A DNA stretch of 47,511 bases from Fidelibacterota bacterium (GTDB lineage: Bacteria; Pseudomonadota; Alphaproteobacteria; Rhodospirillales; Rhodospirillaceae): NCBI GenBank assembly GCA_947476275.1, contig CANJPQ010000031.1, positions 1 through 47,511 on the forward strand, in the 5' to 3' direction. The notes beneath the pieces are model-generated. The model was given only the letters and a program-made list of their open reading frames with translations, ran no database searches and was not told where the DNA came from. The translations under genes and the position numbers were made by a program. Of the stretch, positions 37,087 through 44,585 are shown in pieces; the first letter of the stretch is position 1; each line of letters begins with the position of its first letter.

Positions 37087-39168
37087 CTAGCCTTCAACCA
37101 CGCTGAAATCCGCGACCTTGCCCATCGCGCCGCCGATGCGGGCGAGGAGTTTGAGGCGGGCGGTGCGCTGCGCCTTGTCGGGAGCGTTGATCATGACCTT
37201 GTCGAAGAATACGTCGAGAGGGCCGCGAACGATCGAGAATGAAAACATCGCTTGGCGAAAGTCTTCGTTGTCGAGCGCCATCTGAGCTGCCAACCCGGCA
37301 GCCTCTAACGATTTGAGCAAAAACTCGCCCTCAGCCGCACCGAGTTCGTTGGAAGTGACTTCACCAGAATATGTCACTCCGTCCTTTTTCTCTTCGATGC
37401 GCACGATATTGGCAGCGCGCTTATAGGCGATTAGAAGGTTCCCGCCATCATCGGTATTCAGGAACGCCGTAAGTGCCTCTACGCGCGCAATCAGGCGGAC
37501 GAGGTCGTCCTCGTCGCCAAGCGCGAACACGGCGCTGACGAGGTCATGGCGCACGCCCTGGTCCTTCAAATGGACTTTGAGGCGGTCAGCGAAGAAAGCC
37601 AATAGGTCAGTGGCTACTTTGTCAACGTTCCCATCAATCTTGCCAGCGTAGCTATCAGCGGCGTCGGCGAAAACCTGACGTAGCGGCAGGCGCAGCTTGT
37701 TTTCGAGAATGAGACGAATCACACCCAGGGCGGCGCGGCGCAGTGCGAAAGGGTCCTTCGAACCTGTCGGCTTTTCGTTGATGGCGAAGAAGCCCGCGAG
37801 CGTGTCGATCTTGTCGGCCAAGGCGACTGCGACGCTGACCGGCTTGGTGGGGCACATATCGTTCGGCCCCTGCGGCGAATAGTGCTCGGCGATGGCGTCC
37901 GCGATCACGGAGGACTCATTGTCATTGAGCGCGTAGTAGCGCCCCATGATGCCTTGCAGGTCCGGGAATTCGTTCACCATATCAGTTGATAGGTCGGCCT
38001 TGCACAAATGTGCGGCTGTCATCGCGTCAGTCACATTTGCACCCGGAATCATCGGGGCCAATTTCATCACAAGCGCCTGAATACGGTGAACCTTGTCGTG
38101 TACGGTGCCCAGCTTTGCCTGAAAAACACGCTCTTTGAGCTTTTCGACGCGAGTTTCCAGGCGCCTGCTGCGATCCTGGTCCCAGAAGAACTTCGCGTCG
38201 GACAGGCGCGCGCGCAGCACTTTCTCGTTGCCGGCGATGACTTCCTTGCCGCCGTCCGCGTTGACCATGTTGGCGATGACGCCGAAGCGGGCGGCGAACT
38301 TGCCGTTCGCATCTTCAAGCGCGAAATACTTCTGGTGCTTGCGCATGGCGGAGGTGAGCACTTCCGCCGGCACATCCATGAACTTGGCGTCGATGGTGCC
38401 GAGCAGCGGCACCGGCCATTCGACCAGGCCGATGACTTCCGACAGCAGGCCGGGATCGTCGCGCACGACCAGCTTCTCGGCCTTCGCCAGCGCATTCAGA
38501 CCGTCGGTGATGACAGCGGCGCGCTCGGCGGCGTCGATCAGGACATGACCGCCTTGCTTCAGCTTGGCTTTGTATTCTGCGAAGGTCGCGACCTTGATCT
38601 CGGCGGGGGCCAGGAAGCGATGGCCAACAGTGGTATCGCCCGCGGTGACGCCAGCATAGTTCACCGGCACGACCTGGCCGTCGAACACGCACACGATGCG
38701 ATGGAGCGGCCGCACCCAGCGGGTCGGGTTGGTGGCCCAGCGCATGGACTTCGGCCACGGCAGCGCGGCCATGGCGGCTTCGACGATTTCCTTGAGCACC
38801 ACAGATGTGGGGCGGCCGGCCTTCTTGATGACGGCGAAGTAGAACTTGCCCTTGGGCATGTCGCGCACTTCGGCCTGGTCGATGCTCGTCAGGCCGCTGC
38901 CGCGCAGGAAGCCTTGGATCGCCTGATCGGGCGCGCCGACGGCGGGGCCTTTGCGTTCCTCGGAGACGTCGGCTTGGGTGCTGGGCACGCCTTCGGCCAC
39001 GAGCGTGAGGCGGCGCAGGCTGCCGAAGGACTGGATGCTGGACGCGGCGAGGCCTTGCGCCTTCAGGCCGTCACCGACGAGACGCGCCAGATCCTCCGCC
39101 GCCTTCGCCTGCATGCGCGCGGGGATTTCCTCGGAGAAGATTTCGAGAAGGAGTTCAGCCACGGGCAT
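37087..39168 (-). CDS. glyS: Glycyl-tRNA synthetase beta subunit
   Basis: A 693-residue protein, the normal length for the beta chain of the alpha2-beta2 glycyl-tRNA synthetase, which recognises tRNA-Gly while the alpha chain activates glycine. [14 protein letters not shown] at the N terminus, [29 protein letters not shown] and the C-terminal anticodon-binding region are typical. AAGGAGG lies just before the ATG. Downstream of glyQ, separated by a 95-bp inverted-repeat element. Base composition drops in the C-terminal half (about 37250-38110), with more A/T at third positions than the N-terminal half. Confidence 0.97.
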   Translation of the reverse strand: MPVAELLLEIFSEEIPARMQAKAAEDLARLVGDGLKAQGLAASSIQSFGSLRRLTLVAEGVPSTQADVSEERKGPAVGAPDQAIQGFLRGSGLTSIDQAEVRDMPKGKFYFAVIKKAGRPTSVVLKEIVEAAMAALPWPKSMRWATNPTRWVRPLHRIVCVFDGQVVPVNYAGVTAGDTTVGHRFLAPAEIKVATFAEYKAKLKQGGHVLIDAAERAAVITDGLNALAKAEKLVVRDDPGLLSEVIGLVEWPVPLLGTIDAKFMDVPAEVLTSAMRKHQKYFALEDANGKFAARFGVIANMVNADGGKEVIAGNEKVLRARLSDAKFFWDQDRSRRLETRVEKLKERVFQAKLGTVHDKVHRIQALVMKLAPMIPGANVTDAMTAAHLCKADLSTDMVNEFPDLQGIMGRYYALNDNESSVIADAIAEHYSPQGPNDMCPTKPVSVAVALADKIDTLAGFFAINEKPTGSKDPFALRRAALGVIRLILENKLRLPLRQVFADAADSYAGKIDGNVDKVATDLLAFFADRLKVHLKDQGVRHDLVSAVFALGDEDDLVRLIARVEALTAFLNTDDGGNLLIAYKRAANIVRIEEKKDGVTYSGEVTSNELGAAEGEFLLKSLEAAGLAAQMALDNEDFRQAMFSFSIVRGPLDVFFDKVMINAPDKAQRTARLKLLARIGGAMGKVADFSVVEG

Positions 39169-39184
39169 CGACCTCCTTCTCTTC

Positions 39185-39279
39185 TGTCATCGCCCGGTTT
39201 ATCCGGGCGATCCATTCATCAGCGCGCACGGCTCGTGCGTGTGGCGCGATGGATTGCCCGGACAAGCCGGGCAATGACA
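39185..39279. repeat. 95-bp intergenic inverted-repeat element between glyQ and glyS
   Basis: Two 31-bp arms (39185-39215 and 39249-39279) are complementary at 27 of 31 positions, and the four differences are G-U compatible in RNA on one strand. Each arm is itself palindromic (GCCCGG...CCGGGC). It resembles the REP/BIME-like palindromic elements scattered in alphaproteobacterial genomes. In the transcript it would form a strong hairpin inside the glyQ-glyS operon. Confidence 0.8.
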
Positions 39280-39290
39280 CACAAAATAAC

Positions 39291-40166
39291 CTACCCACGG
39301 GCGTTGCTCCCGCTTCCGGCCAGCCAGGCTTCGCAGCAGGCTTTCGCGAGCGCACGGACGCGGCCGATGTAGGCGGCGCGTTCGGTGACGCTGATGACGC
39401 CGCGCGCGTCGAGCAGGTTGAAGGTGTGGGACGCCTTGATGCACTGGTCGTAGGCAGGCAAGGCGAGCTTGTGACCGAGGAGCGCGTTGCACTCCTTCTC
39501 GCAGGCCTTGAAGCGATCGAACAGGATCTCCGTGTCCGCCACCTCGAAGTTGTGCTTCGAGTATTCGACTTCGGCGCGATGGAACACGTCGCCGTACTTC
39601 ACGCCGCGTCCGTTGAAATCGAGGTCGTACACGTTGTCGACGCCCTGGATGTACATCGCCAGGCGTTCGAGGCCGTAGGTGAGTTCCACTGCCACCGGAT
39701 CGCAATCGATGCCGCCGACTTGCTGGAAGTAGGTGAACTGGGTGACTTCCATGCCGTCGCACCAGACTTCCCAGCCGAGACCCCAGGCGCCCAAGGTGGG
39801 GCTTTCCCAGTCGTCCTCGACGAAGCGGATGTCGTGCGCCATGACGTCGATGCCGAGGGCCTTGAGGCTCTCCAGATAGAGCGCCTGCGGATCCGGCGGC
39901 GACGGCTTCATGATCACCTGGAACTGATAGTAGTGCTGGAGCCGGTTCGGGTTCTCGCCGTAGCGGCCGTCGGTGGGACGGCGGGACGGCTGCACATAGG
40001 CGGCGTTCCAGGATTGCGGCCCGAGGGCGCGCAAGGTGGTGGCCGGGTGAAAGGTGCCGGCGCCCATCTCCATGTCGTAGGGCTGGAGGATGACGCAGCC
40101 CTGATCGCCCCAGAACTTCTGGAGGGTCAGGAGCAGGTTCTGAAAGCTGTGGTTGGCGGGCGCCAT
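39291..40166 (-). CDS. glyQ: Glycyl-tRNA synthetase alpha subunit
   Basis: A 291-residue class II synthetase subunit carrying the active site for glycyl-adenylate formation. The motifs [46 protein letters not shown] and [13 protein letters not shown] are near identical to known GlyQ. ATG 40166 gives the family N terminus; the longer frame to 40229 does not match. It precedes glyS; the gap between them holds an inverted-repeat element. Confidence 0.97.
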   Translation of the reverse strand: MAPANHSFQNLLLTLQKFWGDQGCVILQPYDMEMGAGTFHPATTLRALGPQSWNAAYVQPSRRPTDGRYGENPNRLQHYYQFQVIMKPSPPDPQALYLESLKALGIDVMAHDIRFVEDDWESPTLGAWGLGWEVWCDGMEVTQFTYFQQVGGIDCDPVAVELTYGLERLAMYIQGVDNVYDLDFNGRGVKYGDVFHRAEVEYSKHNFEVADTEILFDRFKACEKECNALLGHKLALPAYDQCIKASHTFNLLDARGVISVTERAAYIGRVRALAKACCEAWLAGSGSNARG

Positions 40167-40275
40167 GGGGGTCCGATCCGGGGTTGCCCGGGTTGTCCAC
40201 AGGCGGGCGGCGGAAACTACCGGCCACACATATAAAGATCAAGGCGCGCTGCGGTGGAGAAAGCGGTCGAAAAGC

Positions 40276-40485
40276 CTAAGGCGTACAGGTACATGGCCGA
40301 CCGGCCGGGGCGTAGGTGCCGCACTTGGGGCAGCGCACCAGCTCAAGCGTGGCCGGGGGCTCTTTCCGGGGGTCGTACGCGGGCTCCGGGGGCGGTTCGG
40401 CGCCTTTGCGGGTTTGCGCGCTTTGCTTGGCGGCTTTGACGCCCTTGCCGAGGGCGAAGAAGAACTTTTCGAGGGGCGTCGCCAC
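40276..40485 (-). CDS. Small zinc-ribbon-tailed protein (69 aa)
   Basis: Start GTG at 40485 is 5 bp after the stop of the S49 peptidase gene. The product has a basic N-terminal half (TPLEKFFFALGKGVKAAKQS), a Pro-rich linker and a C-terminal CPKCGTY...GRPCTC motif that could bind zinc. It is a small unknown protein; a place directly behind the peptidase on the same strand suggests co-expression. A longer reading in the same frame overlaps the peptidase and is unlikely. Confidence 0.7.
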   Translation of the reverse strand: MATPLEKFFFALGKGVKAAKQSAQTRKGAEPPPEPAYDPRKEPPATLELVRCPKCGTYAPAGRPCTCTP

Positions 40486-40490
40486 GGTGA

Positions 40491-41378
40491 CTAGAGGCCG
40501 AAGCGGGCCCAGAGGGCGCGCTCCTCCACGGCCGACATGAGTTCGCCGGCCCAGCCGGAGATGCGCGCGTCGTCGCGGCCGACGTCGGAGGGGAAGTAGC
40601 GACCGAAGCGGCGCTGCAGCCAACTGGCGGGACGCTCGATGTTGTAGAAGCGCACGTCCGGCCCGTACTTGCGGCGCACGATGGTGCGCAGGTCGCCGAG
40701 GCCGTCGACCAGGCCGAGTTCAAGCGCGCGTTCGCCGGTCCAGACGTCGCCGCTGAACAGCGTTTCGTCGTCCTTGGAGAGACGCTCGCCGCGGCGACTT
40801 TTCACGAAGGCGACGAACTGGCGGTGGATGTCGGCCTGGATGGCGTAAAGGCGCTGGATGTCGTCCGGGTTCTCGGGCTTGAAGGGATCGAGCATGCCCT
40901 TGCGCGGGCCTTGGGTGTAGACGCGCCGCTCGATGCCGATCTTGGCCATCAACTCGGGAAAACCAAAGGACGCGGTGATGACGCCGATGGAGCCGACCAC
41001 CGACATGGCGTCGGCGTAAATCTCATCGGCGGCGAGTGTCAGCCAGTAGCCGCCGGACGCGGCGATATCCTCGGCGAAGGCGAACACCGGGATTTTCTTT
41101 TCCTGGGAGAGCTGGCGGATCATGCCGGCGATCTGCGCGGACTGCACCGGCGAGCCGCCGGGCGAGTTGATGACCAGACACACGGCGCGCACGCGTTTGG
41201 CAAAGGCGCGCTTGATCGACTGTTCCAGTGTGGCGAGCGACAGACCGCCGCGGCTGAGACCGCCGCCCATGCCGATGGCGCCGCGCAGGCGCAACACCGC
41301 CACCGCCGGCGCCGGATTGCGGCTGCCCGGCAGGTCGTAGCGGTTCCAGAGGTCGTTGATGGTGTCGACGATGGCCAT
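40491..41378 (-). CDS. sppA: S49-family peptidase (signal peptide peptidase SppA, short form)
   Basis: A 295-residue protein of the single-domain SppA type. The Ser/Lys dyad is visible as Ser108 in AEDIAASGGYWL and Lys160 in TQGPRKGMLDPF. INSPGGSP and the GSIGVI stretch are conserved. Such enzymes cleave remnant signal peptides in the inner membrane. No strong N-terminal membrane helix is evident, so it may be cytoplasmic or peripheral. Upstream of the ATG are two GGTAAG-type repeats like those ahead of ppdK. The preceding methyltransferase gene ends 39 bp upstream. Confidence 0.92.
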   Translation of the reverse strand: MAIVDTINDLWNRYDLPGSRNPAPAVAVLRLRGAIGMGGGLSRGGLSLATLEQSIKRAFAKRVRAVCLVINSPGGSPVQSAQIAGMIRQLSQEKKIPVFAFAEDIAASGGYWLTLAADEIYADAMSVVGSIGVITASFGFPELMAKIGIERRVYTQGPRKGMLDPFKPENPDDIQRLYAIQADIHRQFVAFVKSRRGERLSKDDETLFSGDVWTGERALELGLVDGLGDLRTIVRRKYGPDVRFYNIERPASWLQRRFGRYFPSDVGRDDARISGWAGELMSAVEERALWARFGL

Positions 41379-41387
41379 ATATCTCTC

Positions 41388-41415
41388 AGCTTACCGAGGC
41401 GCTTAACTTACCTAG
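41388..41415. promoter_or_regulatory. CTTACC direct repeats ahead of the S49 peptidase gene
   Basis: AGCTTACC (41388-41395) and AACTTACCTAG (41405-41415) lie 10-37 bp upstream of the ATG at 41378. The second shares ACTTACCTAG with the ppdK operator at 36033. They may be binding sites of the same HTH protein; chance cannot be ruled out. Confidence 0.35.
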
Positions 41416-41417
41416 CC

Positions 41418-42167
41418 TTAGGGCGACATGGGAAGCGGCATGGCATCGCGCAAGATGGCTTGCGCCGCCGCAGTGTAGGCGCCGTCGGGTCCGTGCAGGA
41501 TGAATGCCGGAAGCAGCGTGTCGGGTGTGCGGCGCTGTTTGCCGGCATCGACGATCACCCGGCTGGCGCGTTCGGCGCTGCGGGGCTGGATCGGCAAAAC
41601 ATGGATGTCGCCGGTGGCGCCATTGAGCGCGGTGAGCACATCCGATAGCCGATCGGCGCGATGGATCATGACGAGGCGGCCTTTGGGCTTCAGGCACTTC
41701 AGGCAGCCGGCGATCCAGGTGGCGAGATCGACGTCGCTCTCGTGGTTGGCGGCGGCGCGAAAGGCGTTCGGTGCCTGCGTGCCGTCGGCGGCATAGGGCG
41801 GGTTGGTGATGACGAGATCGCACACGCCCAGCAACCGGGACGGCGGGGCTGCGATGTCGCCCTCCATGATCTGCACGCGGCCTTCGGCGTGATTGAGCGC
41901 GATGGCGTCGCGCGCCAACGCCGCCATGGCGGGATCGCGTTCCAGCCCGGTGAGGCTGACGCGATTGCAGCGCGCGGCGAGACTGAACAGCGCGGCCCCT
42001 GCCCCGCAGCCCGCGTCGAGCACTTCCCAGCCCGGTACGGGTGCGGCCGCGGCGGCCAGCAGCACGGGATCGATCGCGGCGCGATAGCCGTCCGCCGGCT
42101 GTCGCAGGATGACGCGGCCGCCGAGCAGGCGATCTTCGGTGATGGCAACAGACACGTGTTCAGCCAC
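41418..42167 (-). CDS. TrmN6-like N6-adenine methyltransferase
   Basis: A 249-residue class I SAM methyltransferase. DAGCGAGAALFSLAAR is the SAM-binding loop and ITNPPY the N6-adenine catalytic motif; the preceding VILRQPADGYRAAIDPVLLAA is typical of the tRNA1(Val) A37 methyltransferase group (COG4123, TrmN6/YfiC). The likely product is m6A37 in tRNA-Val, though rRNA is possible. GTG 42167 starts it 8 bp inside the end of the DUF2007 gene, indicating coupled translation; an in-frame GTG at 42155 is an alternative. Confidence 0.88.
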   Translation of the reverse strand: MAEHVSVAITEDRLLGGRVILRQPADGYRAAIDPVLLAAAAAPVPGWEVLDAGCGAGAALFSLAARCNRVSLTGLERDPAMAALARDAIALNHAEGRVQIMEGDIAAPPSRLLGVCDLVITNPPYAADGTQAPNAFRAAANHESDVDLATWIAGCLKCLKPKGRLVMIHRADRLSDVLTALNGATGDIHVLPIQPRSAERASRVIVDAGKQRRTPDTLLPAFILHGPDGAYTAAAQAILRDAMPLPMSP

Positions 42168-42399
42168 GAGCGTTGTCAGCCAACGGCGGGAGTTCTTCCG
42201 GGCAGAATTCGGCGGCGACGTCGCGGGCGTCGGCGAGATCGTCCTCGTGCACCATGAGGCGGCGCGGGATGAAGACACCGCCGGGGTAGAGTGCGTCGAT
42301 CAGGCCGTCGAACTCGAACACCTGAATGCGCGCCTCCGCCAGCGCCGCCTTGAGGGCGGATATCAGCACCGGATCGCCGCTGCGCAGCAGTTCGACCAT
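42160..42399 (-). CDS. DUF2007 small protein
   Basis: A 79-residue protein beginning MVELLRSGDPVLISALKAAL and containing EARIQVFEFDG and IPRRLMVHEDDLADAR, which match the DUF2007 'putative signal-transducing protein' family, a small alpha/beta fold whose role is not known. GGGAG precedes the ATG. It overlaps the methyltransferase start by 8 bp, an arrangement common in alphaproteobacteria. An AGCTTAC half-site lies about 30 bp upstream. Confidence 0.88.
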   Translation of the reverse strand: MVELLRSGDPVLISALKAALAEARIQVFEFDGLIDALYPGGVFIPRRLMVHEDDLADARDVAAEFCPEELPPLADNARG

Positions 42400-42581
42400 G
42401 AGATCTCCCAGAAAGTCGCTTTTATGAAGCTTACGCTGCCTTGCCAGCTTTCTGAACCTCCGCCAAGACCCCAGAATATTAAGCTTTTCGCGCAGTTGCA
42501 GGCAGGCGCGCGGGGGCCTATTTTTGCGCGGCTTGGCCAGGGGGGCCGGCGTATCACTTTTGCCGTGAAATTAGGTGCCGT

Positions 42582-43601
42582 GTGGCGACCGTCGTCAGTC
42601 TAGATGCCCAACGCCGTAAGCAGCCCAAGGCGCTCGACGCCCTGGTTGCGCTGGTTGAGAACGACCTGAAGGCGGTCAACCAGACCATCGTCGCGCGCAT
42701 GCACAGCCCGGTGGCGCTGATCCCGCAATTGGCCGGACACATCGTCGCCGCCGGCGGCAAGCGCCTGCGGCCGCTGCTGACGCTGGCCGCAGCCCAGCTG
42801 TGCGGCTACGGCGGCGAGCGGCACATCAAGCTCGCAACCTGCGTCGAGTTCATCCACACCGCAACGTTGCTGCATGACGACGTGGTGGACGACAGCGCCC
42901 TGCGCCGCGGGCAATCGAGCGCAAACGCGATCTGGGGCAACCAGTCGAGCGTGCTGGTGGGCGACTTCCTGTTCAGCCGCGCGTTCGAGCTGATGGTGGA
43001 AGACGGCTCCCTGAAGGTGCTGCAGATCCTGTCGCATGCGTCGTCCGTAATCGCGGAAGGCGAGGTGCATCAGCTCATCACCTCCAACGACACGCAAACC
43101 AGCGAAGCGCAATATCTCGAGGTGATCCAGTCCAAGACCGCGGAACTGTTCGCGGCCGCCGCGCGCATCGGCGCGGTGGTGGCGGATCGCCCGGACGTGG
43201 AAGAAGAAGCGCTGCGCGCGTACGGCCTCAACCTCGGCATCGCGTTCCAGCTGATCGACGACGTGCTCGACTACTCGGCGCGTCAGGCCGAACTCGGCAA
43301 GACCGTGGGCGACGACTTCCGCGAGGGCAAGATCACCCTGCCGGTCATCCTCGCCTTCCGCCGCGGCGACGAGGGCGAGCGCGGCTTCTGGAAGCGCACC
43401 CTGGAGAGCCTCGACCAGCAGGAGGGCGACCTCGCCCGCGCCATGGAACTGATGAAGGCCCACAACAGCCTGACCGACACCGTGAACCGCGCCCGCCACT
43501 ACGGCGCGGTCGCCCGGGACGCGCTCGGCCTGTTCCCGGACAGCGCGGTAAAGACCGCCCTGCTGGAAATCATCGATTTCTGCATCGACCGCGCCTACTA
43601 G
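42582..43601 (+). CDS. ispB: Polyprenyl diphosphate synthase (octa/decaprenyl type)
   Basis: A 339-residue trans-prenyltransferase that builds the ubiquinone side chain from farnesyl or geranyl diphosphate and isopentenyl diphosphate. GGKRLRP, the first Asp-rich motif DDVVD (99-103), GDFLFSRAF, IAFQLIDDVLDY with the second Asp-rich motif, and EGKITLP are all in place. Chain length cannot be set from sequence by eye; C40-C50 is usual here. GTG start. Divergent from DUF2007 (182 bp between) and followed by tRNA-Pro. Confidence 0.95.
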   Translation: MATVVSLDAQRRKQPKALDALVALVENDLKAVNQTIVARMHSPVALIPQLAGHIVAAGGKRLRPLLTLAAAQLCGYGGERHIKLATCVEFIHTATLLHDDVVDDSALRRGQSSANAIWGNQSSVLVGDFLFSRAFELMVEDGSLKVLQILSHASSVIAEGEVHQLITSNDTQTSEAQYLEVIQSKTAELFAAAARIGAVVADRPDVEEEALRAYGLNLGIAFQLIDDVLDYSARQAELGKTVGDDFREGKITLPVILAFRRGDEGERGFWKRTLESLDQQEGDLARAMELMKAHNSLTDTVNRARHYGAVARDALGLFPDSAVKTALLEIIDFCIDRAY

Positions 43602-43722
43602 GCGGCCCGGGGAGCGGGGCGCTAACCCTTTGGCAGGCTTGGCCTAGACCCGGCCTTGCGGCCCCCTGCCCCAGCGGCTATAAGGCTCGCCTTCGCGGGG
43701 GAGACCCCGTGGCGACCAGTAC

Positions 43723-43799
43723 CGGAGTATAGCTCAGCCTGGTAGAGCACTGCTTTCGGGAGGCAGGGGCCGGAGGTTCAAATCCTCTTACTCCGACCA
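43723..43799 (+). tRNA. tRNA-Pro (CGG)
   Basis: A 77-nt tRNA with acceptor CGGAGTA/TACTCCG, anticodon loop TTCGGGA (anticodon CGG at 43757-43759), T loop TTCAAAT and encoded CCA. A hairpin terminator follows at 43826. Base composition changes just after it, as expected if the tRNA 3' end served as an integration site. Confidence 0.97.
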
Positions 43800-43825
43800 A
43801 TCAAAAGCCCAATAGCTTCCGAACT

Positions 43826-43857
43826 AAACGGCCTTCTCAGAAATGGGAGGGCCGTTT
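43826..43857 (+). terminator. Terminator after tRNA-Pro
   Basis: AAACGGCC and GGCCGTTT form an 8-bp stem around a 16-nt loop, followed by T-rich TGGTTTTGG. It lies 26 bp after the tRNA. Confidence 0.75.
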
Positions 43858-44585
43858 TGGTTTTGGCCTATCCCCACCCTATCCCCACGAGATCGGAACG
43901 CTGCCGATCCGGGAGCCAAGGCGCATTGAGCCAGATACCGGCTCAAATGCTGCTCGCTCATCCCCGGTTTCAATCGCCTAGCGACGTTGAGCCAATAAAA
44001 CGCTAGCGACACCCAGTTCAGCCGAACTCATCGCAACCACAAAAACGTCGCTGAGCCTCAACGGTGAGTGAACTGGCCCAACGCACGGGAGAGCCCGCAT
44101 ATAGGCGCCTACGGTCACCGCTGGCCGTTCTAGGTGCATGGGGTGGGGCATGGGCCAAGGGGGCACCCTGGGGATACCCTATTTATAGGGGACCCAGATA
44201 ATTTTCATTTTTTCGAATGCAAACCACTTTGCGTTATGCCGCTTTCGAACTGCGGCTAGATGAACATATCTAATTCGAATTCGATTTTGGGGGGCCGCCT
44301 GCTAAGTGATTCAGAGCCGAAGCAAACCGCGCAATGAAGTGGTTTGCAATTAAGTCACCGCACGCACTGCGGCGTGATCCACCATAAAGCCCTATGCCAA
44401 AACCACTTTGGCTACTCGCACCGGCACAGCCACAACCAGTAGCGGCCTGCATCACCCGAATCACAGGCAGCGAGAGAATCTCGTCTCGACCTGCACTCTT
44501 TACGAAGGGTATCATCGCAATTGAATTTCGAGAGGCTTTTACGCTTTAGTTGCAGGGCGGCTTATAGCCCAAAGGAAGCTGGCCC
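43858..44585. other. Gene-poor lower-GC segment after tRNA-Pro
   Basis: About 730 bp with at most one doubtful short gene (44270-44515). It holds a small hairpin CCCTAT-TT-ATAGGG (44177-44190), an A/T-rich run at 44199-44217, and an inverted pair TGCAAACCACTT (44218-44229) / AAGTGGTTTGCA (44337-44348). No integrase, transposase or complete att repeat is visible. It reads like the degraded edge of an integrated element. Confidence 0.55.
44270..44515 (-). CDS. Doubtful short ORF (81 aa)
   Basis: An open frame with ATG at 44515, divergent from the protease gene. The product (SLPVIRVMQAATGCGCAG..., then GLYGGSRRSACGDLIANHF) has no recognisable domain or signal peptide, and I see no strong ribosome site. 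It may be a chance frame or a remnant. It is listed only because nothing else occupies the stretch. Confidence 0.25.
   Translation of the reverse strand: MIPFVKSAGRDEILSLPVIRVMQAATGCGCAGASSQSGFGIGLYGGSRRSACGDLIANHFIARFASALNHLAGGPPKSNSN

Noticed and set aside
43824-44012. Integrase remnant next to tRNA-Pro
   Set aside because: The short minus-strand frame runs through the tRNA terminator and shows none of the tyrosine-recombinase Arg/His/Tyr motifs.
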